Assembly: GCF_000023945.1 (NCBI RefSeq) | Contig: NC_013158.1 | Span: forward strand, 372,001 to 436,000 | DNA: 64,000 nucleotides | Source: Halorhabdus utahensis DSM 12940 | GTDB lineage: Archaea; Halobacteriota; Halobacteria; Halobacteriales; Haloarculaceae | Reading direction: 5' to 3' | Shown: positions 24,857 through 34,822 of the stretch, piece by piece | How the letters are laid out: every line of letters starts with the position of its first letter | How positions within the stretch are numbered: position 1 is the first letter of the stretch | The notes under the pieces: generated by a model | Told to the model about the DNA's origin: nothing | What the model saw: the letters and a program-made list of their open reading frames with translations, nothing else | Databases searched by the model: none | Position numbers and translations under genes: made by a program

Positions 24857-25345
24857 CTACGCCGTCGGCTCGCGGCCGTCGCGATCCGGAGTCAGATTGC
24901 CGTATTCATCGATCTCACCACGGACGATCCGCGTACTCGAGATCGGGTCGCCGTCCTCGGCCATGACGTGATCGACGACTTCGATCGAAAGCGGCTCGCG
25001 GTCGTGTTCCTCGCGGATCTCGTTGATTCGCTTGCCCCCGGTCTCGGTCTCCGGGGACACCACCAACACGTCGAATTGCTCTTCGGTCGCGATGCCGGTC
25101 GGCTCCTCGAGTTTCCGGATCGTATACGTCCGATCGTACTCGCGAGCGTACGCGGAGAGCTCCGCTTCGAGGTCGGCCAGTCGGTCGTCGTACGAGCGGA
25201 CGGGCCGCCCCTCCTGGCGGGTCGTCGGCGCAAGCTCGTCGCTCGTCAGTCCAACTGTCACGTCCCCGAGTTCGAAGGCACGGTCGAACAGTGCCCGATG
25301 GCCGTCGTGGATCGGATCAAACGTACCCCCCAGCGCGACCTTCAT
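24857..25345 (-). CDS. coaD: Phosphopantetheine adenylyltransferase (archaeal type)
   Basis: 162 residues starting MKVALGGTFDPIHDGHRALFDRAF, the nucleotidyltransferase motif GGTFDPxHxGH. ISSTRIVRGEIDEYGNL near the end is the ATP-binding ISSTR motif. It transfers AMP to 4'-phosphopantetheine, the penultimate step of coenzyme A synthesis. The ATG chosen gives the motif at residue 6, as in the family; a longer in-frame start exists but adds no conserved sequence. Confidence 0.92.
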   Translation of the reverse strand: MKVALGGTFDPIHDGHRALFDRAFELGDVTVGLTSDELAPTTRQEGRPVRSYDDRLADLEAELSAYAREYDRTYTIRKLEEPTGIATEEQFDVLVVSPETETGGKRINEIREEHDREPLSIEVVDHVMAEDGDPISSTRIVRGEIDEYGNLTPDRDGREPTA

Positions 25346-25496
25346 ACTGGAAGCCACGGCAGCGGGCGATTTATCTTCTACGATGCAAGAAGCCCGATCG
25401 GCCACCGTTTGGTCAGTAAAAACGGTCAATACGTCTATAAATACCGCTCATCGGTCGCCGAAAGTGAACGCCAAGAGTCCCGCTACTGTGGGACGT

Positions 25497-25994
25497 TCAT
25501 TCGGAGTCAGCACTGTCGTCGGTTTCCTCGGTCGCGTCCGAGACCGTGATCGAAACTGGTTCGCTCGTCTCCTCGTCGTCCCCACTCAAATACGCGTCGA
25601 GATTCACGATGGTGTTCAACTCGTCTTGAATCTCTCCGATTGCGTCCCCGACAAGTTCACTCGGGGCGATCGCACTGTACTCGTAGGGGTTGTTCCCGGT
25701 TCCCTCGTGCTCACGTTTCTCGCGAACGACGATTCCATCCGTGTGAAGCTCAGCGAGCGTCTCCCGGACGGTACTCGGGTACAGACCAGTCCCGTCTGCG
25801 ACCTCTTCGCTCGTCTGTTCGGTATTGGCCCGGAGATAGACGTAAATCCTGGCTCGCGTTTCGGTGTCGAGCACCCACGAGAGAACGTCGATCACACGCT
25901 CGTCGAACTCTTCGACCGCGCGCCCGGCCCCTTCCTCCAATCGCGACCGGACGTCCTCACTCTCACCACCGTCGTTCGGGTTGTCGTCGGTCAT
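25497..25994 (-). CDS. Winged-helix transcriptional regulator
   Basis: 165 residues from MTDDNPNDGG. After an acidic lead the sequence DVLSWVLDTETRARIYVYLRANTEQTSEEVADGTGLYPSTVRETLAELHTDGIVVREK is a TrmB/ArsR-like winged helix; NNPYEYSAIAPSELV is the wing and linker, and the tail is acidic and disordered. It follows gshA by about 50 nt on the same strand, so it may be co-transcribed. Target genes unknown. Confidence 0.8.
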   Translation of the reverse strand: MTDDNPNDGGESEDVRSRLEEGAGRAVEEFDERVIDVLSWVLDTETRARIYVYLRANTEQTSEEVADGTGLYPSTVRETLAELHTDGIVVREKREHEGTGNNPYEYSAIAPSELVGDAIGEIQDELNTIVNLDAYLSGDDEETSEPVSITVSDATEETDDSADSE

Positions 25995-26044
25995 ACTGTT
26001 GGGTCTAGAGGGACGAAAGAGTCCGACCGTCAAAAGCCCTCCCC

Positions 26045-27142
26045 TCACCGCGGTGACGGCCGACGTGGATCCTCGACCAGCAACGACGAGTACAGTCGGT
26101 CGACGCTGTCTTCGGCGAGTCGCCGCTGACGGGTAGCCCCGCTCTCGGCGGCCACCAAGGACGCGAGGCGATCCAGGTCGAGTCGGGAGCGATCACGTTC
26201 AATTGCCGTCATGAGGTCGATGGTCTCCGCCCCGTCGCGAGTGATAAACGACGCTTCCCGTCCATGCCGGATCGCCCGCCACTTGTTCTCATCGAGTAGT
26301 TCCCGTCGAACGGCGGTAATGGTTTCGCCATCTTCGTACCGGGCAGCGAGATCAAGGACGAGTTCGTGCACGTACTCGACCAGCGCCAACACGCGGTCGA
26401 TGTCGGCCTGTGCGTCAGCCGTCCGGACTTCGACCGTGCCGTACTCAGTGTGTGGCCGGACGTCGAACCAGAGTTCGCCACGGTCACTGATCGAGTCAGT
26501 CTCGATCATACGCTGTTCGAAGCGGTGAAAGGACTCGAAGGAGTCAAATGTCGTGGGCATGCCCGTGTTTGGCAAGCCCTCGAACAGCTTGGCCCGAGCG
26601 GAGGAAAGCCCCGTGTCGAACCCGTTCCAGTACGGGGAGTTAGCCGCAAGCGCGAGGACGATCGGGAGATGCCACCGGATCTTGTTGGCGATCCAGACCG
26701 CTTTCTCGGCATCGTCGACACCGACGTGAACGTGCAGGCCAGCAGTCGTATTCCGATGCTGGGGATACTGGATCCGGTCGAGTTGTGACCGATATCGCGG
26801 CTTTTCGGCGTGTTCGAGTTCCCGCCACCTCGCGCCGGGGTGTAATCCTGCCGCGGCGATTTCGAACCCGTGATCGCGAGCGTGCTCGACAAGCGCCCCG
26901 CGAACGGCAGAAAGCGTCGCTGCCGCGTCCCCCGGATCCTCGATGACCGGCGTCTGGGACTCGATCACGAACTTGAACAGTTCGTGGTCGAGGCGGTTCT
27001 CCAAGATCGCCGGCGGTTCGGAGTTATAGACGAGCGTGTCAGTGCCGGAGACCGGTCGACCGTACTCGTCGACGACGAAGAACTCCTCTTCGATACCCAG
27101 CGTTCCCAGCTCCGTAAACGGACTCTCCGAAGCCGTCTCCAT
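26045..27142 (-). CDS. gshA: Glutamate-cysteine ligase (haloarchaeal gamma-glutamylcysteine synthase)
   Basis: 365 residues, GCS2/YbdK-type ATP-grasp-like family. [16 protein letters not shown] (about 14-29) carries the Glu pair for Mg, [14 protein letters not shown] holds the substrate and metal His residues, and [20 protein letters not shown] is the conserved core. It makes gamma-glutamylcysteine, the main thiol of haloarchaea, which replaces glutathione. YbdK-type relatives share the fold, but this is the only such gene in view and fits the GshA length. Confidence 0.87.
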   Translation of the reverse strand: METASESPFTELGTLGIEEEFFVVDEYGRPVSGTDTLVYNSEPPAILENRLDHELFKFVIESQTPVIEDPGDAAATLSAVRGALVEHARDHGFEIAAAGLHPGARWRELEHAEKPRYRSQLDRIQYPQHRNTTAGLHVHVGVDDAEKAVWIANKIRWHLPIVLALAANSPYWNGFDTGLSSARAKLFEGLPNTGMPTTFDSFESFHRFEQRMIETDSISDRGELWFDVRPHTEYGTVEVRTADAQADIDRVLALVEYVHELVLDLAARYEDGETITAVRRELLDENKWRAIRHGREASFITRDGAETIDLMTAIERDRSRLDLDRLASLVAAESGATRQRRLAEDSVDRLYSSLLVEDPRRPSPR

Positions 27143-27223
27143 CGCTTCGAGCGTTAGATTGGGGCCGGCTAAAGGGTTCTGTTCCCCGACGGTAACGGCG
27201 TATCGAATCGGTACGGCAGCAAC

Positions 27224-27850
27224 TCAGCGGGGACGAGCGATCACGGCCAGGTGATCGTCGTGATACGGCTCCAGAGACTGGCGGTCGAGGATCTCGTAGC
27301 CGGTCTTTAGCCGGTCGATCACGTCCGCGAAGACGGCATCCGGCTCCCGAGTGACGTCCTCGCTGCGAGCTTTGATCGCCATCACGAGCCGCCCGTCGTC
27401 CCTGAGGAATCGGCGGTTCGACAGCGCCACGTCCGCCTGCCCCCGCGTCGCCACGTCCTGGATGATCGCATCGACCGGCTCGACGACGTGAGCGTACGTC
27501 TCGGGAGCACGTGCATCCTTCAGGAGGGGAAAGAGTCGATCGCGGTCGGCAGCCACCTCGAGCAGATCCCGCATCGGGCGGGGGGCAAACTCGACCGCAT
27601 AGGTCGGCCCGGCGAAGTCAGCGACGTGGCTGACAGTCGTCCCGCTCGCCGCACCGAGATAGAGCACAGTCTCGCCGCCCGCCAGCCCAGTGTCGACACC
27701 GAGCTCGAACATCGCCCCGAGTTTTGATCGATCCGGCACCCACTGTCGCCACCCCTCGCTGGTCGACTCGCCGTAGACCGGTTCACCCGTTGTAGCCAGC
27801 GATTGCGTTCCGTCGAAGGCCCGACGAGTGACGCCGTCAGGTAGGCTCAT
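27224..27850 (-). CDS. flpA: Fibrillarin-like rRNA/tRNA 2'-O-methyltransferase
   Basis: 208 residues. The SAM-binding motif VLYLGAASGTTVSHVADFAG is at about 78-97, with YAVEFAPRPMRDLLEVAADR next, and IIQDVATRGQADVALSNRRFLRDDGRLVMAIKARSEDVT in the catalytic half. It is the methyltransferase of C/D-box guide RNPs, working with Nop5 and L7Ae. Its start overlaps the nop5 stop by 4 nt. Confidence 0.96.
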   Translation of the reverse strand: MSLPDGVTRRAFDGTQSLATTGEPVYGESTSEGWRQWVPDRSKLGAMFELGVDTGLAGGETVLYLGAASGTTVSHVADFAGPTYAVEFAPRPMRDLLEVAADRDRLFPLLKDARAPETYAHVVEPVDAIIQDVATRGQADVALSNRRFLRDDGRLVMAIKARSEDVTREPDAVFADVIDRLKTGYEILDRQSLEPYHDDHLAVIARPR

Positions 27851-28686
27851 GCCCCTTCACCTCGCGAGCGGATCGTCTCGATCCGGTCATCGAGTTCAGC
27901 GTCGAGCTCGGGTCGTCGGTCGCCGCTGTAATGATCGATCCGTGCGGCGATGGTGAGTTTGCCAGCCAGTGCACGGGCGGCCGACCCACGCTGGGCTGGT
28001 ACCGTTCCACTGACGTACTCGTGGGTGTAGATGATGCCGTGTTTCGGCGAGGGGGCCGAGCCCTGGAGATGGGCAAACAGCGCGTCCTCCGCGCCGAGCA
28101 CCTGGACAGTCCCGCTCGGCTTTTTTGCCAGCGGTTCGAGGCCGCCGGCGAGCGAGATGAGCCTGGCGGCGAGCACTGGTCCCGCGAGCGCCGAGAGGTT
28201 GGGCGCGACATCCGGCGCAGTGGTTTCGATCGTCCGGCGGAGTTCAGCGGCCTCGTCGTCGAGGGCAACGACGCGCTGGGCCAGCGAAACGAGGTCGGCA
28301 TCTGCCCGGTCGCTGGTCTCGCCGGTTACTAACTCACGAGCGTACCCGACCCCGGAACCGGCATCCGCGAGTCTGGTTCCGGCCCACTCGGCGACGCGCT
28401 CGGCGAGTTCGTTGGCGGTTCGTTCACAGTCGTCCATCGCCCGAACCGCGTGTTTGAGTTGCTGATCGTCGGCCCGCTCGCGCTCCCGGACCGCTGTCTC
28501 GGCCGCCGCTGTCGTGATCGAATGCAATGCATCGTAATACGCGTCGACGTCGTCGGCATAGCCCGTCTCGACGGCGAGTCCCGGCCAGTCGGCGGGGTCG
28601 TCGGCCTCACCGTCCCTGATTCGGGCCTGGGCGGTCGAATCGTCCCCGGCAGAAACATCGTGAAACCAGGCGCCTTCAGTGTTCAT
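27847..28686 (-). CDS. nop5: Nop5/Nop56/Nop58-family C/D RNP protein
   Basis: 279 residues from MNTEGAWFHDVS. The helical coiled-coil part (about 50-140) is followed by the NOP domain: APNLSALAGPVLAARLISLAGGLEPLAKKPSGTVQVLGAEDALFAHLQG and SPKHGIIYTHEYV, ending RGSAARALAGKLTIAARIDHYSG. It scaffolds C/D guide RNAs and positions fibrillarin. The N-terminal fibrillarin-binding domain is shorter than in other archaea, as is usual in halophiles. Confidence 0.94.
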   Translation of the reverse strand: MNTEGAWFHDVSAGDDSTAQARIRDGEADDPADWPGLAVETGYADDVDAYYDALHSITTAAAETAVRERERADDQQLKHAVRAMDDCERTANELAERVAEWAGTRLADAGSGVGYARELVTGETSDRADADLVSLAQRVVALDDEAAELRRTIETTAPDVAPNLSALAGPVLAARLISLAGGLEPLAKKPSGTVQVLGAEDALFAHLQGSAPSPKHGIIYTHEYVSGTVPAQRGSAARALAGKLTIAARIDHYSGDRRPELDAELDDRIETIRSRGEGA

Positions 28687-28754
28687 GGTCGTCCGTTGGC
28701 CCCCACGGCGAAAAAGCACGCGACTGCCGAAACACCCCGAGTCCATCCTCTCGC

Positions 28755-29141
28755 TCAACTGGTCGTGACAGTGAGCGACCGGGTTCGCGGTCCGTCACAC
28801 TCGACGAAGAGGATCGACTGCCAGGTCCCGAGTTCCAGGGTGCCGTCGCTGACGGGGACCGTCACACTCGGCCCGATCAGCGACGCGCGGATGTGAGAGT
28901 CCGCGTTGTTGTCGATCTGATCGTGTGCCCAGCCATCGTCCTCCACCAACCCGTCGAGTGCCGTTTCGAGGTCACCGATGAGCCGCGGTTCGCCTTCGTT
29001 GATTGTCACTGCCGCCGTCGTATGGGGGACAAACACGGTTGCCGTTCCGTCCGCATTCGCCGGCACCGCGGTTGCGACCTGGTCGGTCACGTCGACGACC
29101 GAGAGCCGTTCGTCAGTACTGACAGACAGCGTTGTCGCCAT
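28755..29141 (-). CDS. YjbQ/UPF0047 family protein
   Basis: 128 residues covering the whole family: HTTAAVTINEGEPRLIGDLETAL, DNNADSHIRASLIGPSVTVPVSDGTLELGTWQSILFVECDGPR. The conserved His residues form a metal-like pocket. Relatives show weak thiamine-phosphate synthase activity when overproduced in E. coli, but the true role is unsettled. It starts 40 nt before the SpoVR stop on the same strand, but probably has its own promoter. Confidence 0.9.
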   Translation of the reverse strand: MATTLSVSTDERLSVVDVTDQVATAVPANADGTATVFVPHTTAAVTINEGEPRLIGDLETALDGLVEDDGWAHDQIDNNADSHIRASLIGPSVTVPVSDGTLELGTWQSILFVECDGPRTRSLTVTTS

Positions 29142-29181
29142 ACCTCACTGTGGGCGATTGCCGACAAAAACGCTTGCCCCA

Positions 29182-31200
29182 TCAGAGCCACTCCTCGGGC
29201 TTGGTGTCGTAGTCCACGTCGTCGGCCGCAAGGTGTTCGACAGTCTCCCATTCGACAGTTTCCTTCGTCACCTGCGTGCCGTCGTACCGGAGTCGCTTGC
29301 CGACCTCGACGGGATCCGGCTCCCGATCGCCATGTCGGGCCCGGTCAACCTCGCGATCGTCGAATTCCTTCGCGATCGTGAGCAGATTGACTGGCCGACC
29401 CCATAGCTCGAAAACCCGCTTCAATACGTCGGTTGCCTCCTCGATATCGAGCATGACACCGTTGTACCGATGAGCGAGCAGGAGTTCACCGCTGTTGTCC
29501 TCGTTTGCGTCCTCGACGACGATCGTCGGCTTCCCGAAGTTGGTGAACTCCAGCATGAGCTTGCGTTTGACGTCCTCGGCGTCGACGCTTGAAACCCTGA
29601 AGTCGCCCGTCTTCTGACTGTGCTCGTACGCGAAGTAGTCATTGGCCGACACGAACTCGCCGGTCAGGAACGCGTCGATGAACGTCACGTCGTTGTGACT
29701 CTCACGGATCTCCCGCATGCGATCCCAGCCGCGGGTGTAATCGACGTCTCCTAAGGCCGCCTCGACGGTGTCGTAGCGCTGGTCGTCGAAGAGATACCGG
29801 GCGATCGACTCCAGGTCCGACTTGCTCGCCCGTTCGAGAAAGCCCCGTTGCTGGGGCTTCACCAGCGAGTAGTGGCGTTGGGCCAGTCCCTCGTACGTCA
29901 GGACTTTCCAAGGGTAGCGGTCGACATCGATGTCACCGTCCCGAGCACCGGAGAGTGTGTCATCATCGACACGCGGATCGTCGGGATCGATCGATTCCAG
30001 CCACCCGGGGACGTTCTGCACCCAGGCCGGCGGTTCGAGTCGCTCACGGACGGCCGCGAAGTCGACCTCGTTCTCGAGATTGCGCCAGGTGATCCCCTCG
30101 ACCCGGAGCAGGCGTTCGAGGACTTCCCGGCGGTTGGTCCGGTTCTCGACGTACTCCCAGAGCTCCTTGCCCAGCTTGTAGGGGTTCAGCCCCCCGGACC
30201 CCAGCACGCGGGCCTGGTGATCGGCGTAGGTCAGGAACTCGTCAGTGCCGGCGAAGGCCTCCTCGCCCATCATCATCGACTCCCAGTAGGCCGCCCATCC
30301 CTCATTCATAACTTTTGTCATTTTCTGGGGTGCAAAGTAATGGGCCTCCCGGCGCAGTAGTTCGAGGATCTCCCGCTGCCAGTCGGTCATCTCGAGGGCC
30401 CTGTCGGTCTCCTCGTCGTACTGTTTGCCGTGGACAGCCAGGAAGCCGATGAGATCCTCGACGGGTTCGGGCGGGAAGCCCGCGTCCTCGTCCGCCCGCT
30501 CGTCGAAGAACGCCTCGTCGAACACCTGGCCCGTGACCTCCGCCGAGAGATCGAGTTCCTCGATGGCCGCCTCGGGATCGGGGCCGTCGATCTCTCCGTC
30601 CTCCTCTGTCGGTTCGACGGGCGCATAGGCGGCGTGCTGGTCGATCGTGTCCTCGAGACACAGCACGTGGTCGATCCAGCGTTCGACGGCCCCCCGGTCG
30701 ATCTCGGGGTCCTGCATGAACTCCCGGATCCGGTCGGCGTGGCGGGCGAGCATCGCCGTGGCGTCCGGTCCGCGACGGTCGGGGTCGGCCCGCTGGTCGA
30801 CCCCGTGGCTGAACAGCCCGAACCACTCGTTGTTCGCGAAGAAGTCGGCGTGGGCTTCGACGTGGGTGATGACGGCCTTCTGGTCGGCCATGCTGTTTGA
30901 TTCCTGGAGGAACGCGTGGGCCGGGTTGTCGTTGTTGACGATCTCGAAGGCCTTCCCGCCGAGGAACTGGCCCTGCTTTTGCTGGCGGTCGTAGGCCATC
31001 CCCCACCGCCAGTGGGGGTAGCGCTGCTGGAAGCCGCCGTAGGCGATGAGCTGGTTCATCTCGTCGTGGTCGACGATCCAGTAGTTGACGGGGTAGGGAT
31101 CCAGACCCAGGGCCCTGGCCAGTTCGCCCGCTTTCTCGACCGGGTCCCGGAGCCGGCGTGCGGTCTCCTTGGCGTCAGTGCGGTTCTCGATGGGACTCAT
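29182..31200 (-). CDS. SpoVR family protein
   Basis: 672 residues. Typical blocks are [64 protein letters not shown] and [12 protein letters not shown]. SpoVR (YcgB in E. coli) is cytosolic and its biochemistry is unknown, but it is repeatedly found with PrkA and YeaH, as here. Last gene of the four-gene operon; its start overlaps the YeaH-like stop by 4 nt. Likely a stress or stationary-phase function. Confidence 0.95.
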   Translation of the reverse strand: MSPIENRTDAKETARRLRDPVEKAGELARALGLDPYPVNYWIVDHDEMNQLIAYGGFQQRYPHWRWGMAYDRQQKQGQFLGGKAFEIVNNDNPAHAFLQESNSMADQKAVITHVEAHADFFANNEWFGLFSHGVDQRADPDRRGPDATAMLARHADRIREFMQDPEIDRGAVERWIDHVLCLEDTIDQHAAYAPVEPTEEDGEIDGPDPEAAIEELDLSAEVTGQVFDEAFFDERADEDAGFPPEPVEDLIGFLAVHGKQYDEETDRALEMTDWQREILELLRREAHYFAPQKMTKVMNEGWAAYWESMMMGEEAFAGTDEFLTYADHQARVLGSGGLNPYKLGKELWEYVENRTNRREVLERLLRVEGITWRNLENEVDFAAVRERLEPPAWVQNVPGWLESIDPDDPRVDDDTLSGARDGDIDVDRYPWKVLTYEGLAQRHYSLVKPQQRGFLERASKSDLESIARYLFDDQRYDTVEAALGDVDYTRGWDRMREIRESHNDVTFIDAFLTGEFVSANDYFAYEHSQKTGDFRVSSVDAEDVKRKLMLEFTNFGKPTIVVEDANEDNSGELLLAHRYNGVMLDIEEATDVLKRVFELWGRPVNLLTIAKEFDDREVDRARHGDREPDPVEVGKRLRYDGTQVTKETVEWETVEHLAADDVDYDTKPEEWL

Positions 31201-32507
31201 GATTCCTCCGTGCTGAGAATCTCGTAGATGGCGTCGGTGACGTCACCCGGCTCGTTGACGAACGCCACGGCCACGTCCTCATTCGCGGTGAAGTGGCGCT
31301 GTACCTCCTCGGCGTGGGTCGCGTTGATCGCCTCACCGCCCGGCTGGGTTTCGACGTATGCGTGGCGGTTGGCATCGATCTCCTCCATCAGCGGGATCAC
31401 GCGATCCTCGGTATCGTTGCTGGAGTTCTCGCTGTCGCCGGCGGCCAGCACGTAGCGGTTCCACTCACTGAAAGGATACTCGGCGTCGAGGATCTCCCTG
31501 GTTCGCTCGTAGGCACTTGAGATCTTGGTGCCGCCACCCGAGCGGATACCGAAGAACTCCGAACGGTTGACTTCCCAGGCCTCGGCATCGTGGGCAATGT
31601 AGACGAACTCGGCATTGTCGTACTTCCCCTGGAGATACCAATCAAGCGGCGTGAACGTTCGCTCGACGAGTTCGCGCTTGCGTTCACGCATGCTCCCCGA
31701 GACGTCACGGATGTTGACGACGACGACATTTCGCTCCGTACGCTCGATCGTCTCCGGGTAGCGATAGCGCTCGTCCTGCCGGCGGAAGGGGACGTCGTCG
31801 ATCCCCTCCCGTCGAAGCCGATCGACGGCGCGTTCACGCTCGACGGACGACTCCATCGCCTCGATCGACGGCCACTTGGTGCGCTCACCCGCCGGCAGGT
31901 CGTCGTCCTCGCCTTCGACCCAACCAAGCGAAACGGGTATCCCCTGCTCGCGTGCCCAGGCAAAGACATCCTCGGGGCCCCACCCCTCGACTTTCAGCGC
32001 CTCGCGGACGTACGACTCGTCGAAGTCCATCGCCAGCTTGCGAGTGATCCCGCGCTTGAACAGCGTCTCGAAATCGAGCGTACTGGAGGGACCAGTCCGG
32101 GCGACATCGGTAAACTCGCCGTCGACTTCCTCGATGACCTGCTTGCCCTTCGGTTCGAGGTCGAGGCCGAGTTCCTCGTCGAGTTCCTGGGCGAACTCCT
32201 CGGGATCCATCTCGTAGTAGTCGTGTTCGCCTCCCTCCTCACCTGGATCCCCGTCCTCGTCGCCGTCACCTGGCTCGGGCTGACCGACGGGATCGCCGAC
32301 GTCCGGCTGTTCGCCCTGGCCCTGTCCGACGCCGCCGCGGTCACGACGGTCGTAGACGAACTCCGGAAGGTCGACGATCTTGATGGGGATCCGCACCGCG
32401 TCGGCGCGGCTCTCCCCGAGGTCGCCGTACTGAATGAACTCCGCGAGGTCCTGGCGGCGCTGTTCGCCGACCTCGCGGTAGCGCTCGAGGTCCTCCCTCA
32501 GTCCCAT
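31197..32507 (-). CDS. YeaH/YhbH (DUF444) family von Willebrand-like protein
   Basis: 436 residues from [16 protein letters not shown]. The acidic linker (about 80-110: [21 protein letters not shown]) precedes the conserved part, and [21 protein letters not shown] carries a MIDAS-like DxSxS motif. [18 protein letters not shown] and [23 protein letters not shown] follow. In E. coli YeaH is the partner of the YeaG kinase. Coupled to PrkA copy 2 by a 10-nt overlap and to SpoVR by 4 nt. Confidence 0.93.
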   Translation of the reverse strand: MGLREDLERYREVGEQRRQDLAEFIQYGDLGESRADAVRIPIKIVDLPEFVYDRRDRGGVGQGQGEQPDVGDPVGQPEPGDGDEDGDPGEEGGEHDYYEMDPEEFAQELDEELGLDLEPKGKQVIEEVDGEFTDVARTGPSSTLDFETLFKRGITRKLAMDFDESYVREALKVEGWGPEDVFAWAREQGIPVSLGWVEGEDDDLPAGERTKWPSIEAMESSVERERAVDRLRREGIDDVPFRRQDERYRYPETIERTERNVVVVNIRDVSGSMRERKRELVERTFTPLDWYLQGKYDNAEFVYIAHDAEAWEVNRSEFFGIRSGGGTKISSAYERTREILDAEYPFSEWNRYVLAAGDSENSSNDTEDRVIPLMEEIDANRHAYVETQPGGEAINATHAEEVQRHFTANEDVAVAFVNEPGDVTDAIYEILSTEES

Positions 32508-34822
32508 CTGTGGGCCACCTCCTCCAAGACGTACCGGCTGGTCAACTCCGCCGAGGCGGGGCTGTAGCCGTAATCTCCGACCAGCACGTCGATCGTCCGC
32601 TCCTTGACGCGCTCGGTCTCGGTGCCCGCCGGCGGGTCGGCCCACTGGTGGGGATCGAAGTCCTCGAAGGTGCGCCGGACGGCCTCCCAGTCGTGACTGC
32701 CGAGGATCGACTCGATGACCGGGATCGACTCGGGGTCGAACTCCTCGACGGCGAAGCCCTCGTCGCGGGACTCCCAGGCGTGGCGGTTGATCGCCGTCAC
32801 GATCTTGTCGTTCCTGAATGCGCGGACGGCCTCGCCGGGTTCGTCGCCGTCGTAGTGACTCTCGTCGAAGCGCCCGAGGTGTTCGACCTCGAAGACCCGC
32901 ATCGTCAGGGGATCCGGGGGCACCTCCTCGCCGCGGTCGTTCTCGACGCGGCCGTCGGTCGCCCACGCGTAGACGGCTTCGACGTACTCGGCGACGGTCT
33001 CGCGTTCGACACGCTTCTCCTTGAGCATCGCCCCGAGGACATCCGCCTCCTGACGAGTGGAGATGTGCGTCCGGACCTGGTTGACCCGCTCCTCGAACGT
33101 CTCGACCTCGCTCTCGCCGAAGACGGGGGCTTCGGATAGCCCTTCAGCCATCGCCGCCAGCACGTCCCGGGGCATGAGTACCGACTCCACATCCAGATCA
33201 GGGTGATGACGCTCGCGGTCGGCGTACAGCAGGTCGGCGATCACGTCCCGGGTGAAGGTGACGGGGATACCGCGTTCGCCGTCGCCAGCGTGATCTTCGA
33301 AGTCGAACTCGTCGGCGTCGACCCGTTCGTTTCCCTCCTCCAGATAGCCCTGGTCGAAGAGTAGCGCCTTGTCGACCAGGTCGAGTGCGTCGGGGAGATC
33401 CGTCTTCGAGAGTCGCGAGACGACGTCGTACAGTGCCGCCCCCTCGATCGTGTGGGGCGCAAGCTCGACTGCAGTCGTGCCTTCGGCCTCACGGACCTCG
33501 ACATGTACCGGTTCACGAATGCGCTCGGCGAGTTCATCGTAGGTGCCAGCGGTCCAGACGGCCGTCTCGCCGGTCAGCTCCCGATGGAGGAGTTCGGCCT
33601 CCAGCGAGAGCGTCGTGAGGTAGGCGAAGCGGTGTTTGTCCAGGCGGCGCTTCAAGGCCTTCAGCGGGTCCGAACCGCCGCGTTCGGCGTGCTGGTCGAG
33701 CTGGGCCTCGAGGTCGGGATTCGAGATAATCAACAGCTGGGTGTCGACGTCCATCTCGATGCCGCGGTCGAGTTTCACCGAGCGCTCGTCGGGGACGTTC
33801 AGCAGTTTCCGCAGGAGGTCGGCGTGCTGGGCGGCGTCCTCGACGACCGTGAGCACGCCGTTGCCCTGGCTGAGGACGCCGTCGTAGGAAAAGGCCTGGG
33901 GGTTCTTCCGCCCCCGGGAGTTCAGCTCCCGGAGCATGCCGCCCATCCAGGAGCCGACCAGCCGTTCCTTGGGCGTGCCCTCGTCCTCGGCGTGCAGGAC
34001 GCCGATGCCCTGCCCGACGTCGACGACGTAGTTCTTCACGCGGAGATGGCGCGGGTCGGTCACGGCCGAGAATAGCCCGTCCACGCCGTCCCGGCGGTAC
34101 TGCTCTTCCAAGTACTCGTAGGCCTCCCGCGAGAACGGATCGAGGTCGGTCTCAACGGTCACGTCCGGGTGGTCGCCGAGCCGGTCGTTGAGGTCGGCGA
34201 CGAGGTCGGCGCGGACCTCCCGCGGGAAGGCGGCGAGGGGGTGGGTCTGGACCGGGCTCTCCAGCCAGTCCTCCTCGTCGCTCTCGGGCACGTCGCCGTA
34301 GGTGAGTCCGCTCCCGGTACTGTCGGCACCAGAGGCGTTCCACTCGACGGTGTAGCGTCGGCCTTCTTCCGTCCGGGAGTAGGCTCGTAGGCCATTGATC
34401 AGACACCGTTTGAGTTCGGACTTGCCGGTCGCGGTCGGGCCGGCCAGCCAGATTATCTTCTCGGCCTTCCCGCGGCGGGCGGCGATCGTCCGCAGGTCCT
34501 CGACTAATCCGTTGAGTACGTCCGTGTTGCCCAGAATGGCGTGTTCGCCGTCGTTGTGCGGGTCGTCGAAGAAGCGGTATCGCTCGCGCTCCTCGCCCTC
34601 CTCGACGACGGTCCGGGTCCCGGCGGCCTCGATCGCGTCGAGGAGATACGTGCTCGCGCCCGCGGCCAAGTGGGGCTCTTCGAGGATCGTCTCGACGTAG
34701 GATTCGAGACTCATCGGGGGCTCGTAGGTCTCGGCCAGCTGGCGGTCGGCGGCGGCGACGTAGCTGTCGGCGTCCCGGCCAGCCCGGTCGGTTCCCCCTC
34801 GATCGGTGCGTTCGGGACTCAT
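32498..34822 (-). CDS. PrkA-type serine protein kinase, second copy
   Basis: 774 residues. AAA+ region with Walker [16 protein letters not shown] (about 143-157), then [38 protein letters not shown] and [29 protein letters not shown], and a C-terminal helical PrkA domain. It is longer than the first copy and differs strongly from it, so the pair is an old duplication. The start overlaps the first prkA stop by 4 nt. Kinase or AAA+ protease-like activity of this variant is unproven. Confidence 0.9.
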   Translation of the reverse strand: MSPERTDRGGTDRAGRDADSYVAAADRQLAETYEPPMSLESYVETILEEPHLAAGASTYLLDAIEAAGTRTVVEEGEERERYRFFDDPHNDGEHAILGNTDVLNGLVEDLRTIAARRGKAEKIIWLAGPTATGKSELKRCLINGLRAYSRTEEGRRYTVEWNASGADSTGSGLTYGDVPESDEEDWLESPVQTHPLAAFPREVRADLVADLNDRLGDHPDVTVETDLDPFSREAYEYLEEQYRRDGVDGLFSAVTDPRHLRVKNYVVDVGQGIGVLHAEDEGTPKERLVGSWMGGMLRELNSRGRKNPQAFSYDGVLSQGNGVLTVVEDAAQHADLLRKLLNVPDERSVKLDRGIEMDVDTQLLIISNPDLEAQLDQHAERGGSDPLKALKRRLDKHRFAYLTTLSLEAELLHRELTGETAVWTAGTYDELAERIREPVHVEVREAEGTTAVELAPHTIEGAALYDVVSRLSKTDLPDALDLVDKALLFDQGYLEEGNERVDADEFDFEDHAGDGERGIPVTFTRDVIADLLYADRERHHPDLDVESVLMPRDVLAAMAEGLSEAPVFGESEVETFEERVNQVRTHISTRQEADVLGAMLKEKRVERETVAEYVEAVYAWATDGRVENDRGEEVPPDPLTMRVFEVEHLGRFDESHYDGDEPGEAVRAFRNDKIVTAINRHAWESRDEGFAVEEFDPESIPVIESILGSHDWEAVRRTFEDFDPHQWADPPAGTETERVKERTIDVLVGDYGYSPASAELTSRYVLEEVAHRWD